Assembly: GCA_014925825.1 (NCBI GenBank)
Contig: JACGCK010000242.1
Span: forward strand, 1 to 61,222
DNA length: 61,222 nt
From: Pholiota molesta
Taxonomy: Eukaryota; Basidiomycota; Agaricomycetes; Agaricales; Strophariaceae
Direction of reading: 5' to 3'
Positions within the stretch are counted from its first letter, which is position 1; the number at the start of each line of letters is the position of its first letter. Under the pieces are notes generated by a model that had not been told where the DNA came from, made no database searches, and was given only the letters and a program-made list of their open reading frames with translations. The position numbers and the translations under genes are program-made. Below, in pieces: positions 22,345 through 38,279 of this stretch.

Positions 22345-23427
22345 GCTGGCCAGCGATTAGTTCTGAACGTCCCTCGGCTTCTCCAATTCTTCCTGCGTTC
22401 ATTTTTTTTTCAAGTTTTTGTGTCTTTTTTGTTGCTTTTTGAAAAAAATCGGTTTAGTAGGCTCAGGATGCCGGTATTTGTTTGCATCATATCATTGATG
22501 GATCAGAGCTGTGACATGTCAATGTGACATGTGTGACGAACACGTTTCTTTCGAACCCGTTTGCTCTTTCTTGCCCGTGATTTTCGATTTTCTTTCCCGT
22601 CCTACACACCTGTTTGCTGTTTCGTTGACCTCGTTTTGCCTCTATTGGGAGCACCATGAGAGCAGAAACCATTATAACGTGGCTTAGTGCTAAATCTCTG
22701 GTTCCCTCAATATATCTTGTTTCTTCGTTGATCGTGGCTCTAGGTCTTGGGGATTCAAGGAGTCAGATTTGTTTGCCTTATATATAGTTCAACGGGCCAA
22801 TAAATTGACTGCTAATGACAATCGGAGGGCAAACCACAACTGTACCCTAGAAAAGAGTCTTCCAATACCTTTCGCATATATTTCTGCTTCTGCGATCTGC
22901 TTTCGATCATACTCTTTCGACATGCAACCCAAAGACCAGAAAAGACGGAGATATGTAGGAGAGATCAACAGTAAGTTGCTTTGCCTCTTCTGCGGTCCGC
23001 AATACATACTTATTGTGCTCATAATATAGCTGTCATAATCCGCTTCAAATAACGGTGAAACGTAGAATGCTCAACACGAGACCCACACTAGGAACTTGTC
23101 GTGTCTGTTACGCCCGACTATAGACCGAGGTTCATTCCGTTATACTTATGTTATCCTATTTTTATCTCTAACGCAACCAAGTCTTTCTTATTTTTACAGC
23201 GTTTTAGTGAGAAACTGTGATGTCTACTTCAACGTGATCAAATTGGTTCTCTCGCTATGCGGAAAAACTGTCCCTTCCAGGGCTCGAAGTTCCAGCGCAG
23301 GATGTTGTCATGCTCTCAATGAACAACCTACCATCAGTAGCCAGCTCACCCCGCTACGATGTCATTCATTCGCTGGCGCACTCCATGTCATCCGCACATG
23401 TGAGCGCAAATTCGACAGCTTCTGTCC
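22345..23427. other. Intergenic upstream of the CBM1-GH10 gene
   Basis: A T-rich stretch (about 22400-22445) may include the 3' end of CBM1 gene b. From about 22850 the sequence resembles the upstream region of gene a. No gene is recognised. Confidence 0.45.
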
Positions 23428-23449
23428 GGGCGAAGCTCAATCATAGGAT
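23428..23449 (+). promoter_or_regulatory. Conserved upstream block, copy c
   Basis: GGGCGAAGCTCAATCATAGG lies about 126 bases before the GH10 start. GCTATAAAG follows near 23492 as a likely TATA box. Confidence 0.55.
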
Positions 23450-23553
23450 TCCAGAAAACACGAGCCTAAACAGAACATCCGAAGAGAGGGTGCTATAAAG
23501 TTGCAAGGATGTACGCAGACTCTGCACGTATTTTCTCCGTATTTCTCCAGAAG

Positions 23554-25470
<1,917 letters not shown>

Positions 25471-25609
25471 TAAGGCAATTTACCGTGCAGGACGCCGAAT
25501 AAATGAACAAGTTTAAGCACCAACTTAAATAGGGGCATGACAAGTTCCCACGGTACACCAGTAGCAGAGACAGCCGTGGCGCCGCAGCGGAGGCTTCACC
25601 TCAACCATA

Positions 25610-25943
25610 ATGGCGTCAATATTGCCTGTCCTCCTCGTCTTCGTTATCACCATCTCACTAATGACCCTAGCGGCCCTCTTCACGCCAAAGGGTCCCCAGC
25701 AAGTGTGAGTAACACAGCAGGCGATTGATATGCGTGTTGAGACTGAAGGCAATGCGCCCCGCAGAACAATCCGGACTGGGCTTATGCTGGCACTGGCGTC
25801 GTGCTATCTCATGTGGATGGTTACATATCTGGCCCAGTTGCACCCTCTTATCTGTGTGTTGCACACATACCGTTCATGGGATGTAAGACTAATGTATATG
25901 CGCTCTTGCAGCACCCGTACATTCACCAGGCAAGAAGGCATGA
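25610..25943 (+). CDS. V-type ATPase V0 subunit e (Vma9-like)
   Basis: Three exons (25610-25704, 25765-25853, 25912-25943) join in frame to 71 residues, the usual size of this subunit. The first helix is MASILPVLLVFVITISLMTL, then TPKGPQQV. The second exon has LALASCYLMWMVTYLAQLHP. Two transmembrane helices are clear. The small subunit e belongs to the membrane V0 sector of the vacuolar proton pump. The C-terminal ten residues are less like the usual ending, so the third exon is less certain. The gene is convergent with HEN1 and about 200 bases from it. Confidence 0.8.
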
Positions 25944-26140
25944 TGAGGTTGGCGGGGAGGTTCTCATCGGAGGACCAATATTTATACCAGGTGCGAAAAC
26001 TATATACAGTTGGATGACGATGCTTTTACTAATATTTATGACTCAGTTTTGTAGCATTTCGATTTCATGGACAGTCTCCGTGATAATATACTGTCCCATT
26101 ACAAACGAGATGACTACTCTAAATGTTAGAAGCTATGATA

Positions 26141-27954
26141 TCAGGAAGTCGTTTCGCCACTCTCATCCCCGTCCCAACCAGCAGATGAACTAAGCCCACT
26201 ATGCAACGCATCTCCCCACCCACCATCTTCATGGTCACCCCAATTCTCACTCCTGGCCCACCCATTCTCAACCATGTCGCCTTTCTGCTCATGTACTAAT
26301 GGATTCCATCCCTTAGACCGCCCGCCCCAACCTATACTGGCCCCGTCGCCCTCGGAATCTGCATCTACATCATTGTCTGAGGTATATGTAGACACATCCC
26401 CATCAGCGCCGGTAGACCCTTCTTCTACATCGCTGTCCTCCCAGCCTTCGTACGGACTTTCGCCGGGTGTCCAACCGGGTGGAATGTAATCCACGCTCGA
26501 TTCTCGATCATGCTCCGACGGATATTTGATTGGGTTCGCAACTCCCCCGATGAGCTCCACGCTCCAGTTCGTGGTGCGTTTGCTCGGGCCATCCGACTCT
26601 CGCTTTAGATTGAGGTCTGCGCTTTGCTCAACAGCGCGCACCAGCAGCTCGATCCACCCTCCGCATAGCACCGCGATTTCTTTCTCGTACCAGAGTTCCT
26701 CCACCCGCATGAAGGATTCCCGGTATTCTTCCATTTTGGCTTTCACGCTGGCTGCGATTTCCTCCAAAGGGTGGGGCTTCTGGGAAGCGGGGTTGACGCC
26801 GTGTTGGTAGACAGCGAGTGTCGTATGGGGTTCTTGGGCTATACCAAGTTGGCTTATGATGGCCCTTCCTTTTGTTTCCCTCGCCCCGTTGTCCATGGTT
26901 TCAAGCCGCCTGAAGACAGCGACTGACGAAGCGCCTTCCAACTCCTCATCGCGTCCGTATGGATCTGGGTTCGTCGCCCGTCCGATGCTGGTCTCTTGCA
27001 CCTCGTAACCCCATTCTTCGGAAGTCGCTTTGCACCAGTCCTTAAATTCCTCGCGAGTCCATTCGAATTTGTGGTCATCGTGTCGGAAGATGCGATCTGT
27101 GCGCCCAGTTGGATCGGGGTATCCTCTCCGGGCAGAAGCTGGTGCATCTGGGGCTGTGAATCGGGCATTGAAGGTATATGATGGCGTTGTTACGAGAAGG
27201 AATTCGGGGTGATATACGCCTAGAAGTATTGGTGCAAAGGCAGCGAGGCTATCGTTCGGAAGGTGCTCGATGCTGGCCGAAAGAAAGAAAGATGTCAGTT
27301 CCATGAGAGGGCATCCAGAACCACGAAAACTCACACTTCAGTGCTGACGATGCACTCCATCCCCACAAACTCCTCATTGATCACCTCCAAGCCTCCCTTC
27401 CAGATCTTGGCCAGCAGCTCCTCCCACCGCTGCATGCCGCTCACATACGACCGGTACCCCGGGCTCTCCACCTCCTCGACCTCCCGCGGCGGCGCGACAT
27501 TCTCGACCGCGAACTTCAGATCCTCCAGCGAGATATCGAGCCCGTGCACCGCCCGTATGTGCAGATTCGGCATGTCGTCGTCGTTGTATGTGGGCGAGGG
27601 GGGCGCGGGCTCGTTGGGGCCGGCGGAGACGGGGCTCTGGCTGGGCGCGAGCATCTCAGGCGGGGGCGGCGTGAGCCACGGCGCGGGGCGGCAGAGTGTG
27701 GCGAGGAGCTGGCCTTCGCCGCAGCCGACCTCGAGGATCTAGTAGCGTACGCGTTGATATGAGCACTTCTGTTGTTGCTGGAATGCGCAGGATCCCCCCC
27801 AGATCATAGAAGGTAAGAAAGAGGCGCATACCTGGGTGATGTTCTCCTTGCGCAAGGTATTGAGTATCCAAATCCGGCGCTGCAAGAAAAGCTCCGGGAA
27901 GAAGTTGACTCTGAGCTCGTCGCTGGGCTCCGATTCGTAGATAGCGTCCGCCAT
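26141..27954 (-). CDS. hen1: HEN1 small-RNA 2'-O-methyltransferase with GW/WG-rich tail
   Basis: Three exons (27832-27954, 27335-27738, 26141-27272, read on the minus strand) join in frame to 552 residues. The SAM site is ILEVGCGEGQLL. The metal site typical of HEN1 is present as STEVIEHLP (E175, E178, H179) and a His in RHDDHKFEWTREEF about 60 residues later. HEN1 methylates the 2'-OH at the 3' end of small RNAs and protects them. Residues about 440-552 form an acidic, Gly/Ser-rich, probably disordered tail. Its eight Trp (443, 453, 491, 498, 514, 520, 528, 542) each lie next to a Gly. This resembles the Argonaute-binding GW/WG hooks of other silencing proteins. There is no La-like or double-stranded RNA-binding N-terminus as in plant HEN1. 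The tail function is inference. Confidence 0.9.
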
Positions 27955-28705
27955 CGTGGTCTCCTGCGCCTTGTTATTGCGTTTTGCGCGTCGTATTGGG
28001 CGCGGGAAGGTTCAGTGGAGAGGGAAGATTTTGGGTAGGGGATGAGAATAAGATCAAGTGCCACACCCGCCGACTTGTACATAAAGAGAACCGATGATTG
28101 CCTTTTTGTACTTCTGCCCGGCAAGGTTACAGAAGACGCTAATTCCTGCCTCGAGGCCAATAATAAACGTGGCTTGAGGTTGTATTGTTGCATGCCGCAG
28201 TGCATCGAGGTGGGTGGCCTATCATCAAGGTCGTGGTACGAGAACAAAGGGTAATGCACAATCAAGGGGGTAAGTTTTGTTTACTGAACAAGTGATCAAA
28301 CCGTTGATCAGAATTCGTTGGAAATTCGAAGAGTGCCACCAGGTTTGCGCCTGGTGTTGCTGATCCTTGCTTCCGACTCTGACTCTCGAAGATCGTTAGC
28401 GAAGCTTGACTTCACACCATGATACGATGAGGTATGTACTTTCGCCAAATATACTTAATTGGCATTGCACTGTGCAGCAAGTATTCCGTTGCCGAAAACC
28501 ATGGCATGTGTGTGAACTCGCAAAGCATTAAGAAGCTGCAAGCTTCATGCTTCACCTCCAGAAAACAAGGTTGGAACGTTAAGAATATAGTACAGGAGCA
28601 CATTACGCGGCTGGCGAGGTGTTAAGGGCATAGGATCTTACGTTCCAAAGTCAAGCCCGTCAATTTCAAGTTAAAAGCAGCGCATTTGTTGCTCGAACTG
28701 TACAA
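27955..28705. other. Intergenic upstream of HEN1
   Basis: This holds the promoter of HEN1 (-) and the 3' flank of the Ind1-like gene. A plus ORF at 28434-28625 with scattered Cys was considered but not supported. Confidence 0.4.
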
Positions 28706-30079
28706 TCAGCTTGATAAGACAGTCTGACCCTTCCACAAATCTGCCGCTGTGCGTTCCGCTACTTGGTCCATGGTAGCCTTCCACCTGAAGCCTCCCATGT
28801 CATCCGCTTCTTGCACACTCTTGAGAACGAAAGGATATCCACCGTCAGCACTAGTGCTGACGCCTTCTGCGAGAGGTAATTCTCCAAGAATAGGTAGGCC
28901 AAGACGACTCGCGACATTGCGGAATCCGTCAGGTTTACCTGAGTGTCATTTTTTCAGATTGGAGGAACACAAAGTATGGTTTGGTAAATCTTACCGAACA
29001 GGTATCGCGGGGTAGGATTGCTGCATTCTGGACATAAGTAGTACGCTTGGTTGAGCACCAGTCCCGTTATCTGTATGTATATTTTAGTGTATGGGTCATG
29101 ACCATAAATTGGCAACGTACCGGCACAGAAACCTTTCTCAACATAGCAATGCCTTTTCTAACATCTGAAAGCGCGACGTCTTGGGGTGTCGAGACAATAA
29201 CCGAGCCTGCCTTCAAAGTGAGAAGAGGATAATCCGGATGCCATACGATCACATACCATTAACATGAACAAGCTGGCCTAATGTGAGAGGAACATCCCCA
29301 GTTCCTGGAGGCATGTCCACTACTAAGACGTCGAGCCCTTGCCCATCCTTTGACCAATCCACGTCGAACAGCAGTTGTTGGACGGCCTTCTGAACCATGA
29401 GACCGCGCCAAACGATCGGTGTATCAGTATTATCCGCCGAGGAAGGATCGCTTGCAGGAATGAGAAAGCCCATCGACATGCATGGCAGACCATGGTTTAC
29501 AAGCGGAAGAATAGAGCCGTCTGGTTCGAAACAAAGGACATCAGTCGACTTGAATAGTATTTCAGGTAGCCAATATGCTACGCACTGCTTGTCAGATCAG
29601 GTTCGCCCGCCTTTTGCAATCCCATAAGGGTAGGTATTGACGGCCCAAAAATGTCGAGGTCCAGAATCCCGACACGCAGCGGATTATTGGTTTTTGGGTG
29701 TTTACGAAACGCGAGTGCAAACGCTAGGTTCACTAATAGCCAAAGATGAGATACGTTCAAGCAAGGAATCCGAATGCATACCCACGCGCTATTGTACTCT
29801 TCCCAACACCTCCTTTCCCGCTTGCCACTGCTAGCACTTTGTCTACATTCGCGATAGCGCGTTTTTGGATCGGCCCCCCTTTTCTGGGCATCTGGGGCGG
29901 AGGTGGACGCCTGGGTAAGCCCTAGAACCGAATAAGCCTTCATCCTAGAGTATCCATGCAATGAATGGAATTCTCACTAAAGGGTTTTCATGTCGAAGAC
30001 AGCCGTTTGTCGTGAAGAAGCGGAAACTTCGCGACGCAATTGTGAAAGTGGGATTCGCCTTCTGGGTGAGGTGTATCAT
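28706..30079 (-). CDS. ind1: Mitochondrial P-loop Fe-S assembly factor NUBPL/Ind1
   Basis: The start at 30079 gives a basic, hydroxylated presequence ([20 protein letters not shown]) for mitochondrial import. After the first intron come [20 protein letters not shown] and the deviant Walker A motif [14 protein letters not shown]. These are followed by [38 protein letters not shown] and [14 protein letters not shown]. The cysteine pair CPECSN, which binds the transferable Fe-S cluster, is present. The C-terminus reads [15 protein letters not shown] and then a short tail. This order identifies the Mrp/NBP35 family member that delivers Fe-S clusters to respiratory complex I. All junctions keep frame. 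Confidence 0.92.
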
Positions 30080-30755
30080 TCGGTGAATGGCAGTCAGTCG
30101 CTTTTGTAAGGTGGAATCTGGATATATGGAAGACTATAGAAAAGCACTGCACAGGTAAGTACTTCAAGCTTCAACTTGTGCACGCGAACGCCAACACGTG
30201 ACAAATTTATTGGTGTCGCTCGACGCGTCTCGGAGACGCGTAGACCAGTATAAGAATCTTATGCATTTGCTCTACACAGGCTTCTACAAGGTTGAAGGCC
30301 GCATATCGGCACGGTCTACCAGACGCGAGCGTAGATCGATCTACAAACGTGTCGACTGATGCAATATTCATACACACCGGCACAGATGCTTGGAGAGGCC
30401 ATCGCTTTGCCATCGCTTCTGAACTTGTCCTGAACGCATATCTAAATTCCACGAATGATATTCCGATGTTGCAGGACTATCCGTCGCCTGCGTCGTCCAG
30501 TGTTTTTGCTCCCCTCGCCGAGTTTTCGACGTCGATGGGCAGAAAGAGCCCTGATCTCTGCCAGCTCTCCATTCGTTGACTTTGAAAACAAACTCCATTG
30601 ACGATTGAACACTGGTCCCTAGTATCTTTGACGAAATCGTCCACATTCATTAAGTAGGAAATGGAAGAGGAGTCGGACGGTCACCAGCCCGATGAACATG
30701 TCACATTATTTCAATTGTCACCGCTTTCCATGTCTCCAAAACGCATTCAACGTCC
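30080..30755. other. Divergent intergenic region
   Basis: This lies between the Ind1-like gene (-) and the F-box gene (+). No additional gene could be supported. Confidence 0.4.
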
Positions 30756-32666
30756 ATGTCAACATCACCTATTCGACTGTCATCCAGCTTGCTTTCGACC
30801 ACTATGACAAGCGACTTTGCTACCATACCACCGGAACTGCAGATTTGGATCCTTCGAAACCTTGATGCAGTATCTCTCGTCCACTGTGCGATGGTAATGC
30901 CTTTTTACAAGTACACATTCTACGACCAAAGGGCTGAATGGACGGACTCACAGACTTGCGTATATTTGAACGATTTAGTCAAGAACTCGTCCCAGCTAAT
31001 GTATATCATTCACTTGCAATGGGACGGCCTCAAAGACTGTGGAACGGTCCCCCCTAATGCCGACTCTCTCGTGCTCCTTCTACAGCGTCGTCAGGCGTGG
31101 CTATCACTCGAATGGATGCGGGGCATTCCTTCCGAGATACCAGATAGCTTTGGTGATGCAGATGCTTGGGGCATTGTCAGAGGAGCATTGGCTTACACGG
31201 ACTGGGACAAGCTTGAAATCATACAGTTGCCTACACTGAGGAACGACAAGGGGTTTACTGTGCGAAGAGCTGAGTTGGCCGGTACTATGCATATGCCTCT
31301 CTGTTTTGCAATGGACCCGACGCAGGATCTCGTGGTGCTTCTTACAAAGTGAGTGGCAGCCTTTGTCTTGGGTCTGGTTCAATGCCAACATTTCAACTGG
31401 CTGGAAAGCCCACCCTTGGTATCTGATAGCACTGGTGCTGTCGCGCGCATTCATGTTCATACCATATCTAGCGGCTTACCACATCCGTTGGCGTTGCAGA
31501 GCTCATTGGAGGTTATTGGCGAGAGCCTCGAGGGGAATATATATCTCATTGATGGCGTTATGGAACCCACTCTGCAAATCGCACATAACATATTGACGCT
31601 TTCTTTTTCGCTTCTCCGAACACGAATATTGATATGGGATTGGACTACATCAGAACTCTTGCTGGTGCGTTATATTTTATCCAATTGCAACCTATTTGGT
31701 AATTCATGAGTGGTATAGGACTCTGCTATATCTTTTGACCGCTCATTTTCACCATATATGGGAGGGTCTGCAATAAATTTGCTGGATTCCCTTTATTTTT
31801 TATTTGCCTGTTCAGAGGACTCGGGATCAATTCGTCTATACAAGCTTGAGCGATCTGTCTCTGTTGACAATGCCCCTGCAATGCACCTTGCTACACTTCA
31901 CCTTCCACCACTTTGCAATGGGAGCAGGGTCGCCAATATATCCATCCTCACTGGCCCTATTCAAGCACATCCGCTCCCACATATGCCGTTCATGGCAAAC
32001 GACGAGGATCGTTTGCACGTCCTTCGGGTACTATACATTGTCCGTCATGGGGGCGGTAGTATGTCGGTTGAAGGCCAAACTGGCCTCTTGTTCACGCATC
32101 AGCGTGTGTTCACAAAATACATTGTGCAGCACGTCTGCCTCGGAGGGCCAGCTCTAGACATCCCATGGACAGAATGGGGACCACTTAATACACGGCTAAT
32201 TTCCCCTGCGAGAGAGCTAGACAGCAACTATGATAAAAGGTAATTCTATTCGCCCCGTCTAGATGATTACTGGCGCTCTGCTAACTCTGTCACAACTCTT
32301 TTGCAGATACATCCACGGCCAGCGTGTTGCTTTTGCGGGTCGCGGGCGCTCGGGGACGGATGTCGTGGTCTTTGATTTCTCTCTTGCCGCCGTGCTTTCT
32401 GCCAAGGGCTGCATCCCGGCACCGTCGGCGCCATCTTGGGAACTCTCATCGTCCACTCTGATCGATTCCTCGCACGAATGCCCCTTTTTTGCGGATGATT
32501 TCAGCACTTATCTTCCATATGTGCATATTACACGAGACATCAAGCTGAAATGGTCAGATATCTTATTCTGTGCAGACGGCCTTGTCTGTATGAAGGATGT
32601 GCAGGTGCGTTCAAAGCTTCCTTCGTACTCGAACTCTGTCCGTACTTGCAGAGGCTGGCCTCCTAG
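30756..32666 (+). CDS. F-box protein with predicted beta-propeller-like body
   Basis: The first exon has an F-box (FATIPPELQIWILRNL, then SLVHCAM), interrupted by an intron and continued as TCVYLNDLVKNSSQ. Then come MYIIHLQWDGLKD and a body with repeated beta-strand patterns such as IDPTQDL-like FAMDPTQDLVVLL and RILIWDWTTSELLL. The last exon gives RLAS and a stop at 32664-32666. The layout matches a large Agaricomycete family of F-box proteins with a WD40-like C-terminus, expected to serve as SCF substrate receptors. The start could also be the Met at 30804 just before the F-box. The exon chain in the middle (31350-31760) is uncertain. Confidence 0.8.
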
Positions 32667-33370
32667 AATCAATATATTTCAATTTTCACGGCGCCCGTTT
32701 TTCTGCCGCTTCAATGAAGTTGTGCTAATCTGTCACAGCATTACTGATATCATATTTTACAGGCTGATGATGGCCATAGCACACCCACACATGTATATGG
32801 TATTTAACCAAATAAACGGACTTAAATTCCAATCTAGAATAGCCTAACCGAGTCTTGAAACAGCCTCACAGATTAAGATCGGGCGAGCCCAAGACTCCGT
32901 GTAAATGGCATCCAAATTCCGTTGACACCAGTATACGGTGTTTGAGAACCGCAAGATTCACTCTAGTAAGCACCAGGCATTGCTTGTCACCTAGGTAGCA
33001 TGCCGTAGAATTCGAGTGGCCTATACCGCTCTCTTGTGGTTTTCATCGGTTTCCCGCGAGTGGCGTTCAGTGATAAGTATGTACGCTCGAGCCATTTTGT
33101 CGCACAGTCAATCATCATGATCATGCAGTTCTGGTGGTACAAAGTATCATTTTCGCATCCTGAACTGTTATATGATAAGGGGTACGTAGAATTTTCTAAC
33201 TCATAGCAAACGTAAAACTTTTCTAAAGATTCGTGACCGCTAATTACCCAACACATAGACCCAATGAAAATTTGTCTTTCAACCAATCTGAACGGCCTTT
33301 GCCATCGCTTCGCGTATATATGAAGCCAGCCAGTCGCCTCTCGATAACAATCGAGAGCTAATAGCCAATG
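32667..33370. other. Convergent intergenic region
   Basis: These are the 3' flanks of the F-box gene (+) and the antiporter gene (-). Nothing recognisable is seen. Confidence 0.4.
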
Positions 33371-35603
33371 TCATTGAGCTGGAGGGAAATGGACCGTCTT
33401 ATGGGCCTTGAATTCGAGAGATTCCTCTCGCAATTCTTCCGCTATATCAGTAGAAGAACAAAGATCGGTTGACCTTACTGCCACCTGCACAAGGGCTGGG
33501 CTGGGTGACCGTAACTCGGGCATTTTACCTCCCTGATCCTTCCTAGCGCTACTAGGACTGATAGTTCCATGAAAGGAATCATGTCGAGGAAGAACAACGC
33601 GGGACTCCATAGTGGCCGTCCTACTTTCAAGGTCGGGTGGAGAGGGCATCTCAGGCTCCCTAGGAAGGCTGGGGTTGCGGCTGACGCTCGAAAGCCATTC
33701 AGGATAGAGTCTCGACACCGAGGTTCTGGTGATGGTCTTCGATATGGAGACGGTTCGAGACATGGAGACTCCAAGACTGAACGAGGGAATTGATAAGCCA
33801 TCTACGAAATTATTGGAATTAAATGTCATGTCAGTGCTTGTAAGAAATTTACTCACGAATAATGATCGAGGCAAGGACGACGAAAGAAACAATTGGTTGG
33901 AGAGATAAAGCAAGGTAATCCTGTTGTGTTACAGGAGGGTCGTGAGGTGGAGGGAGTTTATGGAGGGCCAGTGTTGAGATAAATATAGCTCCAACACCCA
34001 TAGGTCCTACGACAAAGAATCAGTAAAGCAAAAATATCTTCATAGCTAGTCTTACCGAAATGGCCGGTGAATAGGGCCTCTTTCCAAGTTGAAATTTCTG
34101 GAATCCACTTGTACAACATCAAAATGGCAGGAATTCTTCTCAGCAGCATGATTCCAATTGTCAGAGCGACTAATTTGGGAGGATTTATGCCAAGTTCGGG
34201 AATAGTAAACTGGTTGAAAGGAAGCCAGGCTCCAATATAGATGAAGCAAGCGCAGTTCAGGACCAAATCGATGACGGAGGCAAAAACTTCTCCTTCTGTT
34301 TGGGCATTGAAGTCGCCATCCCAGGAAATCGCACTCCCTGTATACGGTTGATTACAACGCCTTATACTGGAATAGATACTCTTACCTGCAGCGAATGCAG
34401 CAAGTAAATCATCGCTTCCGACCGTGCTGACAACACCAGTAATGAATACCGCCAGCGCGAGATATTGTGCAACGTATGATTCGCGGTCGATGAAGCCATG
34501 TCGATGGGAAAACTTCATGAGATGGGAGAACCCAAGACCTGCATGAATACCATACACGGTCAACATCAATTAAGCATGAGGTATTAGGATATTGGCATAC
34601 CAAGAATGGCGCCCATGAAAGTGCCAAGTAAAACTTGGTCTTTGAACGATGCTTGTTAGTAAAGCACAAAGCGAAACATCGAGACTCATCGCCAACTTAC
34701 ACAGCCAACCCACGAGAAACCAATGACCTATCGCTTGGGCGTCGGTTCGGTCCACCGTTAAATAAATCGCCAACATTAGAAATGGATAAGCAAGCCCATC
34801 ATTCGCTGCTGATTCTGCGGAAAGTATCTGACGAAGATTGATTGGAACGTGTTTTCGAGCAAATTTACCGCCTACAAAGATCTCAGTCACTTTTCCAAAC
34901 ATGCAAACGGAAATTGAGCATACCGACGATAGCAGCACATATAATAGGGTCTGTTGGGGTCAGACAAGCCGCAATGCCCAGACACGAAATAAAATCTAAT
35001 TTTGGGAATGCAGCTCGTACAAGGGCTGCAACTAGAATGAGGCATTTCCACCACTTGCAATGAAAAAAGAACGTACCAGCCACAACTGCCCAGCCAATAG
35101 CCATCGTGGGCACAACCAGCGCCAAGAGACTTTTCGCATGTTTTGCCATGTAGGATTTAGGCAGTTCTACGCCAATAGCGAAAAGGCCTGTCGCCAGAAC
35201 GATTCGCATGACTTCGAGAGTGATCGCATCCGAGTGGCTGCCCCACTGCCGAGGATCGAAGATGCCAGCAAAATGAGGACCCATAAAGATCCCAAATAGA
35301 GTCCCGAGAACGACTTCGTTGACGTAGATCTAATACGAGTAGAGAGATTGAATAGGTGGATCAACAGTGAGCAAAAATAACTGTCACCTTTTCCCTAGCT
35401 AGTAGTGAAAACATGGAAAACTGACGATTCCTCGATGTTAGACCAAAATGCTGGGAATCCTTTATGATAGGCACTCACAGCGACTACAAACCCTCCAAGA
35501 CACATATATGCCAGACCTGGCACCGTCACCTTCAAACGAACAGCACTTGAAGCAAATGAAAAACATGGAAGAACGTATCAAGACCGACTTCAGTGAGTAT
35601 CAT
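33371..35603 (-). CDS. Plasma-membrane Na+/H+ antiporter, Nha1-like
   Basis: The short first exon (MILTE) starts at 35603 and splices to VTVPGLAYMCLGGFVVA, the first membrane helix. Later exons show VLATGLFAIGVELPKSYM, the transport-core block GIAACLTPTDPI, then ILSAESAANDGLAYPF with the conserved ESA-ND signature of fungal cation/proton antiporters. VSTVGSDDLLAAFAAG and several more hydrophobic helices follow, about twelve in total. The C-terminal hydrophilic tail of about 120 residues is Ser/Pro-rich and ends at 33371. It is shorter than the long tail of yeast Nha1. Such proteins export Na+ or K+ in exchange for protons. All junctions keep frame. Confidence 0.9.
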
Positions 35604-36182
35604 GGCCGCCTTGTATAGTGCTCAATGGCGAAATTTTCTCTTTGATGAACGGTAAGAATGAGCAAAACGTGCAGACTCCGTGGCTGTGGTGATGGTAAAT
35701 GGGTACCCTGAAGAATAGTCAACATGGTGCTCCCCAAGTCTTAAGAGTTACATCATTCGGCGCAACTTTTCTTACTGAACTCCAATTATCAAACCGTGCG
35801 GCATCCCGGCACGCTTGATTGCAATTTTAGACGACCAACATGAGCCCTCAAAATGAAAACACCGATAACGCATTTCGTATAGTTTTACTAGGGATACAAT
35901 ACCCTAGCCTTGGAAGTTGGCCACGTTCATTATTTAATTCGAAAGGTCTGCGGCGTTCAGCAGGTTTCATTAATTCTCATTCCCTTACTGGGTCATCCCA
36001 GACCTATTGATAAAGCTAAATGACAATGGCATACAAAGTTTCCTGAGGCTTGGGTGCCAAGATTTTGAAAAAGCGTCCAATACGACGATGGAGACGGCTG
36101 ATTAGATATATAAAAAACAACTTGGCAAGAAGGTCGAACGTTCGATGTTGAGCTTCCCTTTTCCCTTGATAATACTTACTAC
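35604..36182. other. Intergenic, antiporter promoter and GH10 3' flank
   Basis: This is upstream of the antiporter gene and downstream of the GH10 gene. Nothing else is recognisable. Confidence 0.4.
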
Positions 36183-37776
<1,594 letters not shown>

Positions 37777-38279
37777 CTCGAAGGAATGGCTAGATTGGAT
37801 TGTTGGATTTTTTTTGTGCGCTCTGTTTTATCACAGCTCACAGCTCGTCGTCAGCTGTACTTGCCCTCTTCTTATAGCTCTCTGGAGCGAGGCTGGCATC
37901 CTAAAATAATGCAAAATCACCACTCCAGACGCCCCGCACTGTTTGGAAAGAACAGTCATTTCTTGACAACCTTCCCAAATGGTGCCTGAGTTCGAGGAGG
38001 TTAACGGAAATTTGGCGGAAATTGCGGGCAGCTCAATGAGATGGGGCCTGGACGGCCCGGTCGATGTCGGCGCAGCAGGAGAAAGAAGGACAGTTCGTCA
38101 GAATTTGAGATCATGGGGTCAACAAACTCCAACTTTTTTTGTTGGAATGACGGAGCCAACACGGAGCTAAGCTGCTCATCATTAAAATGAAATTTACCCA
38201 ACCGAGAGCAGATACAAGGTTGTACAAGAAGTACGGAGGTTTTGATCTTGCAAGGGAGCAAGCCTCGAAATGCACCGGC
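37777..38279. other. GH10 promoter region
   Basis: This lies between the start of one GH10 gene and the stop of the next, both on the minus strand. No other gene is seen. Confidence 0.45.

Noticed and set aside
28434..28625. Possible small CHCH-type protein (KYSVAENHGMCVNSQ, later Cys)
   Set aside because: The Cys spacing does not fit a twin CX9C pattern, and no upstream exon with an open frame could be joined.
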